Assembly (NCBI GenBank): GCA_029287555.1
Contig: JARFQX010000127.1
Location: 1-14,034 of the forward strand
Direction: 5' to 3'
DNA from: Rubripirellula sp.
GTDB taxonomy: Bacteria > Planctomycetota > Planctomycetia > Pirellulales > Pirellulaceae
Length of the DNA stretch: 14,034 nucleotides
Below, one piece after another: positions 1 through 6,189 of this stretch. Numbering within the stretch: position 1 is the stretch's first letter; each line of letters starts with the position of its first letter. The position numbers were made by a program, and so were the translations under genes. The notes beneath the pieces are model-generated. The model did no database searches. It was not told the DNA's origin and saw only the letters and a program-made list of their open reading frames with translations.

Positions 1-297
1 CGATCCCGCGGGCACCGCCGTGGTCAGGAACAAACGGTCATTCCAGATCACCGGACAGGACCAGCCCTCCCCTTGAACTTCGATGGACCAGGCGACGTTC
101 TTCTCCTCGTCCCAAGTCTCCGGATGACTTGACCGAGCGACGCCATCCATGCGGCTTCCCCGGAACTGCGTCCAACGGTCGGCCGTTGCCGCAGTCGATC
201 CGGCGAAAACGATTGCGATCGAGACACACCGGATCAAATCACGAATGACTCGGCAAGGCGATGGTCGAACGTCATTCTGGCAGTTCATCAAAATCAC
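1..297 (-). CDS. Secreted PQQ-like beta-propeller protein, N-terminal part (runs off left edge)
   Basis: Only the first 99 codons are in the window; the gene continues leftward. Reading the reverse strand gives a signal peptide (arginine-containing n-region, core VSIAIVFAGSTAATA around residues 26-40). It is followed at once by DRWTQFRGSRMDGVA, then TWDEEKNVAWSIEVQGEGW and PVIWNDRLFLTTAV. This W-x-x-F-R-G, W-x-x-x-x-N-V-A-W, then W-S-x-P-V-x-W pattern opens many planctomycete PQQ-binding-like (BamB-type) beta-propeller proteins, which are exported and lie in the periplasm or on the envelope. The start is chosen as GTG 297-295 because GAGGAG (310-305) sits 7 bases upstream. An in-frame ATG at 288-286 is 16 bases from that site, so it is less likely. 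Substrate and role cannot be told from this fragment; true PQQ binding is not implied. Confidence 0.82.
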   Translation of the reverse strand, partial: MILMNCQNDVRPSPCRVIRDLIRCVSIAIVFAGSTAATADRWTQFRGSRMDGVARSSHPETWDEEKNVAWSIEVQGEGWSCPVIWNDRLFLTTAVPAGS

Positions 298-705
298 GTT
301 CTCTCTCCTCGAAGTCTCAACTCAAGTTCACCGTAAAAAACGGAAGAAAAGTTCCCGATCACAATCTGATTGTCACCGTCGGAACGAAACCCCCGACCAG
401 ATCATCGTAACGGGGTGTCGAGACGCTGTGTGACACTCCTTTTTCGCCCCCGCATCGAGGTAGTCCCATCCGCGCACAAGCGTGCCGCTCCAGGTCGGCG
501 TCGGGCCACTAAACAGGAGGCGCCTGTCCCGGTGTTGGGTCACTGTACCGGTGTTGGGTCACTGTACCGGTGTCAGCCTGCTAACGCCGTGTCAAATTAT
601 GGGGCGATCTGGTACGACGGTTGCAGCAATACTTGACTTCCGGCTGATGCTCAAATGGTTTCCAGTAAGCGTCGGCTGCAAGACGGTCGTCCACGGAGGT
701 CGGAA
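298..705. other. Intergenic region between divergent genes
   Basis: These 408 bases lie between the leftward PQQ-like gene and the rightward flavodoxin gene, so they should hold promoters for both. I see no coding region with a ribosome binding site or recognisable product. The main structure is the 19-bp tandem repeat at 531-568. A TTGACT hexamer at 633-638 resembles a -35 box but has no convincing -10 at 16-18 bases. The stretch 324-350 is locally A-rich (GTAAAAAACGGAAGAAAAG). Confidence 0.6.
531..573. repeat. Tandem 19-bp repeat, two full copies plus a partial third
   Basis: The unit GGTGTTGGGTCACTGTACC occurs at 531-549 and again, without mismatch, at 550-568. A third copy breaks off after GGTGT (569-573). 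The junctions form the palindrome ACCGGT, so each inner segment is bracketed by CCGGT on the left and ACCGG on the right and could fold as a short hairpin. There is no spacer between units and no further copy in the window, so it is not a CRISPR array. It may be a local duplication, a protein-binding site, or a copy of a dispersed intergenic repeat. Confidence 0.85.
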
Positions 706-1284
706 ATGAACGCCGCCAGATTGATCCTCAAATCCGTGCATCACGGTAATACGCGTGCAGTTGCGGAGCGGATTGCCAAGATTCTCGGTGCGCCGATCAC
801 TGATCCCGACGAGTCGTTACCGTCTTGCCTGAGCGACGCGAGGCTAATCGGATTCGGTTCGGGTATCTACTATGGCCGTTTCCATCGCTCGCTTCGCCGC
901 TGGATTGCGAATCTGCCGAACGACTATGGGGTTGGACGTCTCGCTTTCGTCTACTCGACCTCGGGCCTGCCGTTTCTTTCCGCAATCTATCACAGGCCAT
1001 TGGTTCGAGCCCTAGAAAGACGCGGTTTCGAAGTCGTTGGTGAGTTCGCCTGTCGGGGGCATGACAGCTTCGGACCACTCTGGTTGGTGGGCGGAATCAA
1101 CCGAAAGCATCCTGACGCAGACGACTTGTCCCGCGCGGAGTCCTTTGCCTCTGGCATTGCGCGATTAACGCGCGAGAAGTTTTCCAGCATCCAAGTTCCC
1201 AGCATCCAATTGGGCGCGGAGCGAAGTAGCGCGAAGCAAAAGCGGCCTGGCTTGTCACCAACTGGTATCCCCGCGAATCGATGA
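706..1284 (+). CDS. Flavodoxin family protein
   Basis: A 192-residue FMN-binding electron-transfer protein, expected in the cytoplasm. The N-terminal strand and phosphate loop read LILKSVHHGNT (residues 6-16), with HGNT in place of the usual TGNT. Later family landmarks are FGSGIYYGRFH (about 50-60), FVYSTSGLP (about 79-87), and a C-terminal GHDSFGPLWLVGGINRKHP segment that matches short stand-alone flavodoxins of archaea and anaerobes. The ATG at 706 is chosen because GGAGG at 695-699 lies 6 bases upstream; an in-frame ATG at 655 has no such site. The flavodoxin fold should finish near residue 155. The last 37 or so residues are a low-complexity Ser/Arg/Lys/Pro tail that includes a repeated SIQ and an 11-bp DNA repeat (1184-1194, 1199-1209). 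The gene ends 10 bases before a PAC2 gene and is probably co-transcribed with it. The redox partner is unknown. Confidence 0.87.
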   Translation: MNAARLILKSVHHGNTRAVAERIAKILGAPITDPDESLPSCLSDARLIGFGSGIYYGRFHRSLRRWIANLPNDYGVGRLAFVYSTSGLPFLSAIYHRPLVRALERRGFEVVGEFACRGHDSFGPLWLVGGINRKHPDADDLSRAESFASGIARLTREKFSSIQVPSIQLGAERSSAKQKRPGLSPTGIPANR

Positions 1285-1294
1285 GGAAGACGAG

Positions 1295-2227
1295 ATGATT
1301 GACACATCAAAAATGAAGGACCCTTGGATGGTGGCAGTTTGGCCAGGCATGGGTCAGGTGGCAATTAGCGCCGGCTACTACCTAATGGCCAAATTGGAAA
1401 TGGAGCATGTTGCCGACTTTGCCGCGGATAATCTGTTCGACGTTGAAGCCGTTGAAGTCAAAGACGGACTGATCGCTCCAGCCCGCTTGCCCAAGAATCG
1501 CATCTACGCCTGGTCCAATCCGGATGGCGACCACGACCTGCTTGTCTTCATTGGCGAAGCTCAGCCGCCGGTCGGCAAGTATCTTTTTTGCAACCAGTTG
1601 GTGGAATTCGCCTCGAAGTTGAACGTCGCTCGAGTGGTCACGTTCGCCGCGATGGCCACGGCGATGCGGCCCGAACAGCCCTCGCGCGTCTTTTGCGCGT
1701 CAACCGATTCATCGGTGTTGGACGAGTTGAAGGAGGCAAGGTTAACGACCCTCGAAGATGGAAACATTGGCGGGCTCAATGGCCTGCTCGCAGGTGCCGC
1801 CGCCAACCTTGGCATCCCAGGTATCTGCCTGCTCGGTGAAATGCCTCACGTGTTCGCCCAATTCCCCTACCCCAAAGCCGCGCTCGGTGTTTTGAGAGCC
1901 TTCACCAAGATGACCAAGATCGAGCTCGACATGGCCGAGTTGACTTCCCAGTCGGAACTGGCTGATCAGCACCTGGGAATCCTCTTCTCCAAAATGGAAG
2001 CCGCGATGGAGCAGCGTGGTCGCTCCGAAGAAGAAACGGAGTTCCCGAGTGAAACCTACGCTCAAGAGGGCCTCAGTCCCGAGGATCAACAGCGGATTGA
2101 AGTCCTGTTCGAAGCGGCCAGGAAAGACCGGTCTCGCGCCTACGAGCTTAAACGCGAGCTTGATCGACTCGACGTCTTCGCCGACTACGAAGACCGCTTT
2201 CTCGATCTCTTCAAGCAAGACATCTGA
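1295..2227 (+). CDS. PAC2 family protein
   Basis: A 310-residue protein matching the PAC2 family, named after the eukaryotic proteasome assembly chaperone 2 and common in archaea and some bacteria. Evidence is the opening MVAVWPGMGQVAISAGYYL (residues 12-30), the central LLVFIGEAQPPVGKYLFCNQ block, the VVTFAAMATAM strand, and the glycine-rich GGLNGLLAGAAANLGIPGI segment followed by HVFAQFPYPKAA. The last 80 residues or so are charged and probably helical or coiled-coil (SPEDQQRIEVLFEAARKDR onward). The ribosome binding site GAGGA (1283-1287) overlaps the stop codon of the flavodoxin gene and sits 7 bases before the ATG, so the two genes look like one operon with coupled translation. Bacterial PAC2 proteins have no settled function. 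No proteasome, Pup or peptidase gene is visible beside it. Confidence 0.88.
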   Translation: MIDTSKMKDPWMVAVWPGMGQVAISAGYYLMAKLEMEHVADFAADNLFDVEAVEVKDGLIAPARLPKNRIYAWSNPDGDHDLLVFIGEAQPPVGKYLFCNQLVEFASKLNVARVVTFAAMATAMRPEQPSRVFCASTDSSVLDELKEARLTTLEDGNIGGLNGLLAGAAANLGIPGICLLGEMPHVFAQFPYPKAALGVLRAFTKMTKIELDMAELTSQSELADQHLGILFSKMEAAMEQRGRSEEETEFPSETYAQEGLSPEDQQRIEVLFEAARKDRSRAYELKRELDRLDVFADYEDRFLDLFKQDI

Positions 2228-2323
2228 CCCGCTCGGCTGCGAATCCGAATGGATCGATTCCGCTCCCATCAAGAAATCGGTGAACCATCGCAGAGCATTC
2301 GCGGTAGAACAGGATGCGTATCA

Positions 2324-2377
2324 GGAGGGTGAGGAAGAACCCTCCCCTTAGGATCGACCCTCCCGAAACGGTAGGGT
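2324..2377 (+). terminator. Two adjacent hairpins, possible terminator of the flavodoxin-PAC2 operon
   Basis: Hairpin one has arms GGAGGGT (2324-2330) and ACCCTCC (2339-2345) around an 8-base loop. Hairpin two spans 2357-2377: ACCCT-C-CCG pairs with CGG-T-AGGGT across the loop AAA, with one C/T mismatch. The right arm of the first and the left arm of the second share ACCCTCCC, so the arms could swap partners. Neither is followed by a T-run, so this is not a classical intrinsic terminator. The place, about 100 bases after the PAC2 stop, fits termination or mRNA end protection. Confidence 0.35.
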
Positions 2378-2463
2378 GATGCAATTACGTCGTGTAGGCC
2401 CGCCAACTTAAAAACTGCACAACCTCCGCGTTGGGGGGCCGTGATGTGAGGGAGCGAAGAATC

Positions 2464-2492
2464 TTGACCCCGGGTGAGACGAGGGCTAGCAT
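2464..2492 (+). promoter_or_regulatory. Sigma-70-like promoter for the small secreted protein
   Basis: TTGACC (2464-2469, five of six consensus bases) is separated by exactly 17 bases from TAGCAT (2487-2492, four of six). Transcription from it would start near 2499 and give a leader of about 18 bases before the ATG at 2517. Planctomycete promoters are poorly defined, so this is a moderate call from consensus match and position only. Confidence 0.42.
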
Positions 2493-2516
2493 CGAAATCA
2501 CGGGCTTTTCATTTTC

Positions 2517-2912
2517 ATGCCATACCGCTTTCTAATCGCCGCTGCGATGCTGTTTTCAGCATGCTTCTATGCACCGCCGCCCGTTTTGGGCAGCTGTGGA
2601 GATTGGCTTGCGCATTCAGATCTTCCCGAAGCAGGGCAGGAGTCACGAGTCACCGAGTCCGCTGCGCCGGCATCTCTGCCTCCGCGGCAGACCCCCTCGC
2701 GTTCGTGCGACGGCCCAGGCTGCCGTCAGGCTCCGATCGCACCGGTACCATCACCTTCCTCGCCGAATTCGGATTCGCGTCTGGTCGATTTGGCTTTTTG
2801 GTCGAGCCCTGAGGTGACAGTGGATCGGTCAGCCAGTCGAGTTCTTGTTGACGAGTCGCTGGTGTTTCCTCGCGGCTACGTGCTGAACATCGATCGGCCG
2901 CCTCAATCCTAG
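2517..2912 (+). CDS. Small secreted protein of planctomycete type, unknown function
   Basis: A 131-residue protein. Residues 4-25 form a signal peptide (RFLIAAAMLFSACFYAPPPVLG), with likely cleavage before SCGDWLAH. Cys16 is preceded by FSA, a poor lipobox, so a lipoprotein is possible but not favoured. The mature part has a C-G-D-W-L-A-H motif (residues 27-33), a proline/serine-rich linker, and a second short cysteine motif CDGPGCR (64-70). It ends in a less biased 40-residue segment (LVDLAFWSSPE onward). I recall this order (CGDxLxH, then C-x-G-P-x-C-R, then a Pro-rich stretch) from planctomycete hypothetical proteins, but cannot name a family or role. There is no strong Shine-Dalgarno site. 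The start is set by the signal peptide and by the promoter just upstream. It stands alone between operons. Confidence 0.68.
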   Translation: MPYRFLIAAAMLFSACFYAPPPVLGSCGDWLAHSDLPEAGQESRVTESAAPASLPPRQTPSRSCDGPGCRQAPIAPVPSPSSPNSDSRLVDLAFWSSPEVTVDRSASRVLVDESLVFPRGYVLNIDRPPQS

Positions 2913-3002
2913 CGGTTTCCCGCGGAAGAGCTCCGAAGCGAGGCTCTTGCCGGCGACCCGACCGCGGCAGGTCTGCTCACTGAGCGGATTTCTGCTGTGA
3001 TT

Positions 3003-3028
3003 CGCGTGGCGTTCTGACGCGCCACGCG
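3003..3028 (+). terminator. Strong GC-rich hairpin, possible terminator
   Basis: CGCGTGGCG (3003-3011) and CGCCACGCG (3020-3028) form a perfect 9-bp stem around an 8-base loop, about 90 bases after the small secreted protein gene. There is no T-run after it, so intrinsic termination is uncertain; transcript end stabilisation is an alternative. Confidence 0.35.
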
Positions 3029-3059
3029 ACCAGTCGTATCGCCTTTGCCAGAGCCGATT

Positions 3060-3093
3060 CGACTTTGTCATGAAAGTCGGAGAGTCAGATATC
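3060..3093 (+). promoter_or_regulatory. Inverted repeat overlapping a possible promoter of the cytochrome operon
   Basis: CGACTTT (3060-3066) and AAAGTCG (3073-3079) are perfect inverted arms around GTCATG. Within it lies TTGTCA (3065-3070, five of six -35 bases), followed after 17 bases by GATATC (3088-3093, three of six -10 bases). A repressor or activator binding the dyad would cover the -35 region. The leader to the ATG at 3304 would be about 200 bases. The -10 match is weak, so the promoter part is tentative; the dyad itself is certain. Confidence 0.3.
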
Positions 3094-3303
3094 GAAACTG
3101 CGAGGACCCCGATGGTCTGCTGATGGTTTTTGGTGTCTGACGCCCTTTTCCGGGCGCCTGCGTGCATCTTCCCGCGTGGACTTCTTTGTCGGCACGTTGA
3201 CTTGATTCGTCGAGTCGGCGTGCAGTCGCTCCGCGGTGGTTCCCGACTCGGCTGCCGCGCGATCGCTCTTCCCCTCGACAACTTCCCGCCTGGATTCCAC
3301 CGC

Positions 3304-6189
3304 ATGTCGTCGACTACCGCCGGATCGGCTCCTCCGACTGTCGCGAAGAAGAAGTATGTTCGCGCGGTCGGGCCGCGTTTACGGAAACTGCTTTACTTCA
3401 TCTTTGTTCTTGTCGCGATTCTCTTTGCCAACGCGGGCTACCTCGCCACCATCACTTTCTTGGAATGGTACACGGGCGAGACCTACCAGGACTTCTTCTA
3501 CCAACGGATGTTTCTGGTTCATCTGGCGTTGGGGCTGTTATTGATCCTGCCGCTAATCATCTTCGGCTTTACCCACATGTGGATATCGAAGGATCGGCGG
3601 AATCGGCGGGCGGTTCGCATCGGCTACGCTTTGTTGACGATTAGTCTGCTGGTGCTAGCGACCGGCATCCTGCTGATGCGCGTCAGCGGATTTGACTTGA
3701 AAGAACCCTACACGAGGAACGTGGTCTATTGGCTGCATGTTGCCTGTCCTCTAATCGCGGTCTGGCTCTATTGGCTGCACCGGCTGGTGGGTCCGCGAAT
3801 CAAGTGGCGAGTGGGGTTAGCGTTCGGCGGGATCTCGGCGGCACTGATCGCGCTGATGGTTACTCCGCAACTACAGGATCCTCGCAAGTGGAACGCGCAA
3901 GGGCCGCAGTCCGGTGCGCAATACTTTGAACCATCGCTGGCCCGCACGTCTTCGGGGAACTTCATTCCCGCCAATGCCCTGATGAACGACCAATACTGTG
4001 TCAAGTGTCACGAGGACGTTCACGAGCAATGGAGCGACAGTGTTCATCGCTTCAGCTCATTTAACAATCCGCCTTACCTTGCCAGCGTCAGTGAGACGCG
4101 CGAAGTCTCGCTGAAGCGGGACGGATCGGTTCAGGCGTCACGTTGGTGTGCCGGTTGTCACGACCCGGTGCCGTTCTTTTCGGGTGCCTTCGATGATCCC
4201 GACTTCGACATGCTCGACCATGCGACCGCCAAGGCGGGCATCACCTGCACGGTGTGTCACGCAATCACTCACGTCAACAGTGTGCGGGGCAACGCCGATT
4301 ACACGATCGAGGAACCCCTGCATTATCCCTTCGCATTCAGTGACAATCCGGTGCTGCAGTGGATCAACAATCAGCTGGTCAAGGCGAAACCCTCGTTTCA
4401 CAAGAAGACCTTCCTGAAGCCCTTCCACAAGACCGCTGAATTCTGTTCGACGTGTCACAAGGTTCATCTGCCCCAAGCGCTGAATCACTACAAGGAGTTT
4501 CTCCGCGGCCAGAACCACTACGATCCTTACCTGCTCAGCGGGGTATCGGGCCACGGTGCGCGAAGCTTCTATTATCCACCCAAGGCGGTCGACAACTGCA
4601 ACAAGTGTCACATGCCGCTGGTGGCGTCGAACGATTTCGGCGCCAAGCTGTTCGAGGGAGCGACCGAGTTAAGCGTTCATGATCACCTCTTCCCATCGGC
4701 TAATACCGGGATCGCGTGGCTGCGCGACAAGGACCTGGTCATCAAGGCGCACCAGGACTTCTTGAAAGACAACCTCAGGGTTGACATTTTTGGCATTCAC
4801 GAAGGCGCGGAGATCGACAGCCCGCTGATTGCTCCGCTGCGTCCGCAGGTTCCGGCGCTTCAGCCCGGGAAGACGTACCTGCTCGACACCGTGATCCGCA
4901 CCCTGAAGCTTGGGCACTTGTTCACTCAGGGAACAGCCGACTCAAACGAAGTTTGGTTGGACGTGAAAGTGAAGAGTGGCAATCGGGTCATCGGCCGTAG
5001 CGGAGCCATTGACCCAGATCGTAACAACGAAGTCGACCCGTGGTCGCACTTTGTCAACGTGTTCATGTTGGATAAAGACGGCAACCGAATCGAACGCCGC
5101 AATGCCGAGGACATCTTCACACCCCTTTACAACCACCAGATTCCGCCGGGCGCTGGTCAAACGGTCCATTACGAATTGCGAATCCCGGAAGATGTCACCG
5201 AGCCGGTCACCGTCGAATTGAAACTGCAGTATCGCAAGTTTGACCAGCGATACATGGACTTCGTTGCCAAGAAGAATGAAAGTCTGGGTCAGGTGATTCG
5301 CGGGCACCAGCCGGGCACCGACTATGTCAATCGGCTTCCGGTTACCACGATCGCCACGGACTCGCTGACGTTCCCCCTCGAAGGAAGCGACATTTCGGTC
5401 GAAAACGACGATCGCGGCATTCCCGAGTGGGAACGCTGGAACGACTACGGGATCGGACTGTTGCTCAAGGGCAAGGCCGAGTTGCGGCAAGCTGAGGCGG
5501 CGTTTCGTGAAGTCAAGAAACTCGATCGCTGGGATGGTTCGTTGAACCTCGCTCGCGTCCTAAACAGGGAAGGAAGACTGGATGAGGCCGTCGAAGAACT
5601 CAGGCTAGCCAAGCAATACGAAGATGTCGAAGGCTTCCCCGTTTGGACTTACGCTTGGCTCAGCGGCATCGTCAACGCCCAGCAAGGCAATCTCGAAGAC
5701 GCGGAAACGAACTTGCGAAGCGTATTGGAAGACAGTTCCGAGGAGATGCAGAAGCGTGGTTTCGACTTTAGCCTCGACGTGGAGGTGATCAACGAACTCG
5801 GCCGGACGTTGTTTGACCTGGGTAACCGTCGAGAACGTCAGCAGCGTTCCGATGAAGCGCAAGAAAAGTTCCGCGAGGCGGTCGAGCAGTTCCAGTCAGC
5901 ACTACGAGTGGATCCCGAGAACGTGACCGCTCACTACAACCTGCAGTTGCTGTATGAACGGCTAGGCGATCAGGAGTTGTTCGCCAAGCATCAACGGCTG
6001 CACGAGCGGTACAAGCCGGACGACAACGCGGAAGGTCGGGCAGTTCGTCTGGCTCGCGAGAAGTATCCGGCGGCCAATCAGGCGGCCGAAGCGGTCGTCA
6101 AGTATTCGCTCTTCCGCGAGGGTGCCCCAGGGCTCGACACCACCGTCACCATTGCCGGCAATGAGGAGCAGTCGACTGATGTCAAATAG
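3304..6189 (+). CDS. Membrane b/c-type multihaem cytochrome with TPR domain
   Basis: A 961-residue electron-transfer protein. Residues 29-187 hold five probable membrane helices (about 29-50, 70-92, 105-127, 139-160, 170-187). Helix 2 carries His73 and His91 and helix 4 His145 and His159, a spacing able to ligate two b-type haems. A periplasmic part follows with five CXXCH c-haem sites: CVKCH 232, CAGCH 282, CTVCH 315, CSTCH 381 and CNKCH 432. It resembles the cytochrome c554 type. Residues about 500-700 are beta-rich with no named domain. Residues about 713-910 are TPR-like helices (RQAEAAFREVKKLD, LDEAVEELRLAKQ, LEDAETNLRSVLE, AVEQFQSALRVDPEN). The ATG at 3304 is the first in frame; its Shine-Dalgarno site is poor and upstream codons look non-coding. 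The 3' end overlaps the CRTAC1 gene by 11 bases. A quinone-linked or extracytoplasmic redox role is inferred, not shown. Confidence 0.88.
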   Translation: MSSTTAGSAPPTVAKKKYVRAVGPRLRKLLYFIFVLVAILFANAGYLATITFLEWYTGETYQDFFYQRMFLVHLALGLLLILPLIIFGFTHMWISKDRRNRRAVRIGYALLTISLLVLATGILLMRVSGFDLKEPYTRNVVYWLHVACPLIAVWLYWLHRLVGPRIKWRVGLAFGGISAALIALMVTPQLQDPRKWNAQGPQSGAQYFEPSLARTSSGNFIPANALMNDQYCVKCHEDVHEQWSDSVHRFSSFNNPPYLASVSETREVSLKRDGSVQASRWCAGCHDPVPFFSGAFDDPDFDMLDHATAKAGITCTVCHAITHVNSVRGNADYTIEEPLHYPFAFSDNPVLQWINNQLVKAKPSFHKKTFLKPFHKTAEFCSTCHKVHLPQALNHYKEFLRGQNHYDPYLLSGVSGHGARSFYYPPKAVDNCNKCHMPLVASNDFGAKLFEGATELSVHDHLFPSANTGIAWLRDKDLVIKAHQDFLKDNLRVDIFGIHEGAEIDSPLIAPLRPQVPALQPGKTYLLDTVIRTLKLGHLFTQGTADSNEVWLDVKVKSGNRVIGRSGAIDPDRNNEVDPWSHFVNVFMLDKDGNRIERRNAEDIFTPLYNHQIPPGAGQTVHYELRIPEDVTEPVTVELKLQYRKFDQRYMDFVAKKNESLGQVIRGHQPGTDYVNRLPVTTIATDSLTFPLEGSDISVENDDRGIPEWERWNDYGIGLLLKGKAELRQAEAAFREVKKLDRWDGSLNLARVLNREGRLDEAVEELRLAKQYEDVEGFPVWTYAWLSGIVNAQQGNLEDAETNLRSVLEDSSEEMQKRGFDFSLDVEVINELGRTLFDLGNRRERQQRSDEAQEKFREAVEQFQSALRVDPENVTAHYNLQLLYERLGDQELFAKHQRLHERYKPDDNAEGRAVRLAREKYPAANQAAEAVVKYSLFREGAPGLDTTVTIAGNEEQSTDVK

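Larger units (their letters stand above)
2228..2516. other. Intergenic region with paired hairpins and a promoter
   Basis: No gene was recognised in these 289 bases. They contain two adjacent hairpins (2324-2345 and 2357-2377) and, nearer the next gene, a sigma-70-like promoter (2464-2492). Open frames that cross this stretch lack ribosome binding sites and family features. Confidence 0.6.
2913..3303. other. Intergenic region and probable 5' leader of the cytochrome gene
   Basis: These 391 bases contain a 9-bp hairpin (3003-3028), an inverted repeat overlapping a possible promoter (3060-3093) and a small 5-bp hairpin (CGCCC 3141-3145, GGGCG 3152-3156). The frame of the cytochrome gene stays open back to a TTG at 3130. 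The extra 58 residues encoded there are arginine- and cysteine-rich and unlike an N-terminus, so I treat them as non-coding leader. Confidence 0.55.

Noticed and set aside
531..573. CRISPR array
   Set aside because: Only two full units lie directly end to end with no spacers, and no cas genes are present.
3130..3303. TTG-initiated 58-residue N-terminal extension of the cytochrome
   Set aside because: There is no Shine-Dalgarno site, and the residues are arginine- and cysteine-rich with no domain or signal. The ATG at 3304 precedes a normal cytoplasmic tail and first membrane helix.
4138..4611. Reverse-strand open frame of 157 codons
   Set aside because: It lies wholly inside the cytochrome gene opposite the CXXCH region and has no family features. 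It is a shadow of GC-rich codon use.
4942..5490. Reverse-strand open frame of 182 codons
   Set aside because: It is antisense to the cytochrome gene, with no ribosome binding site and no recognisable domain.
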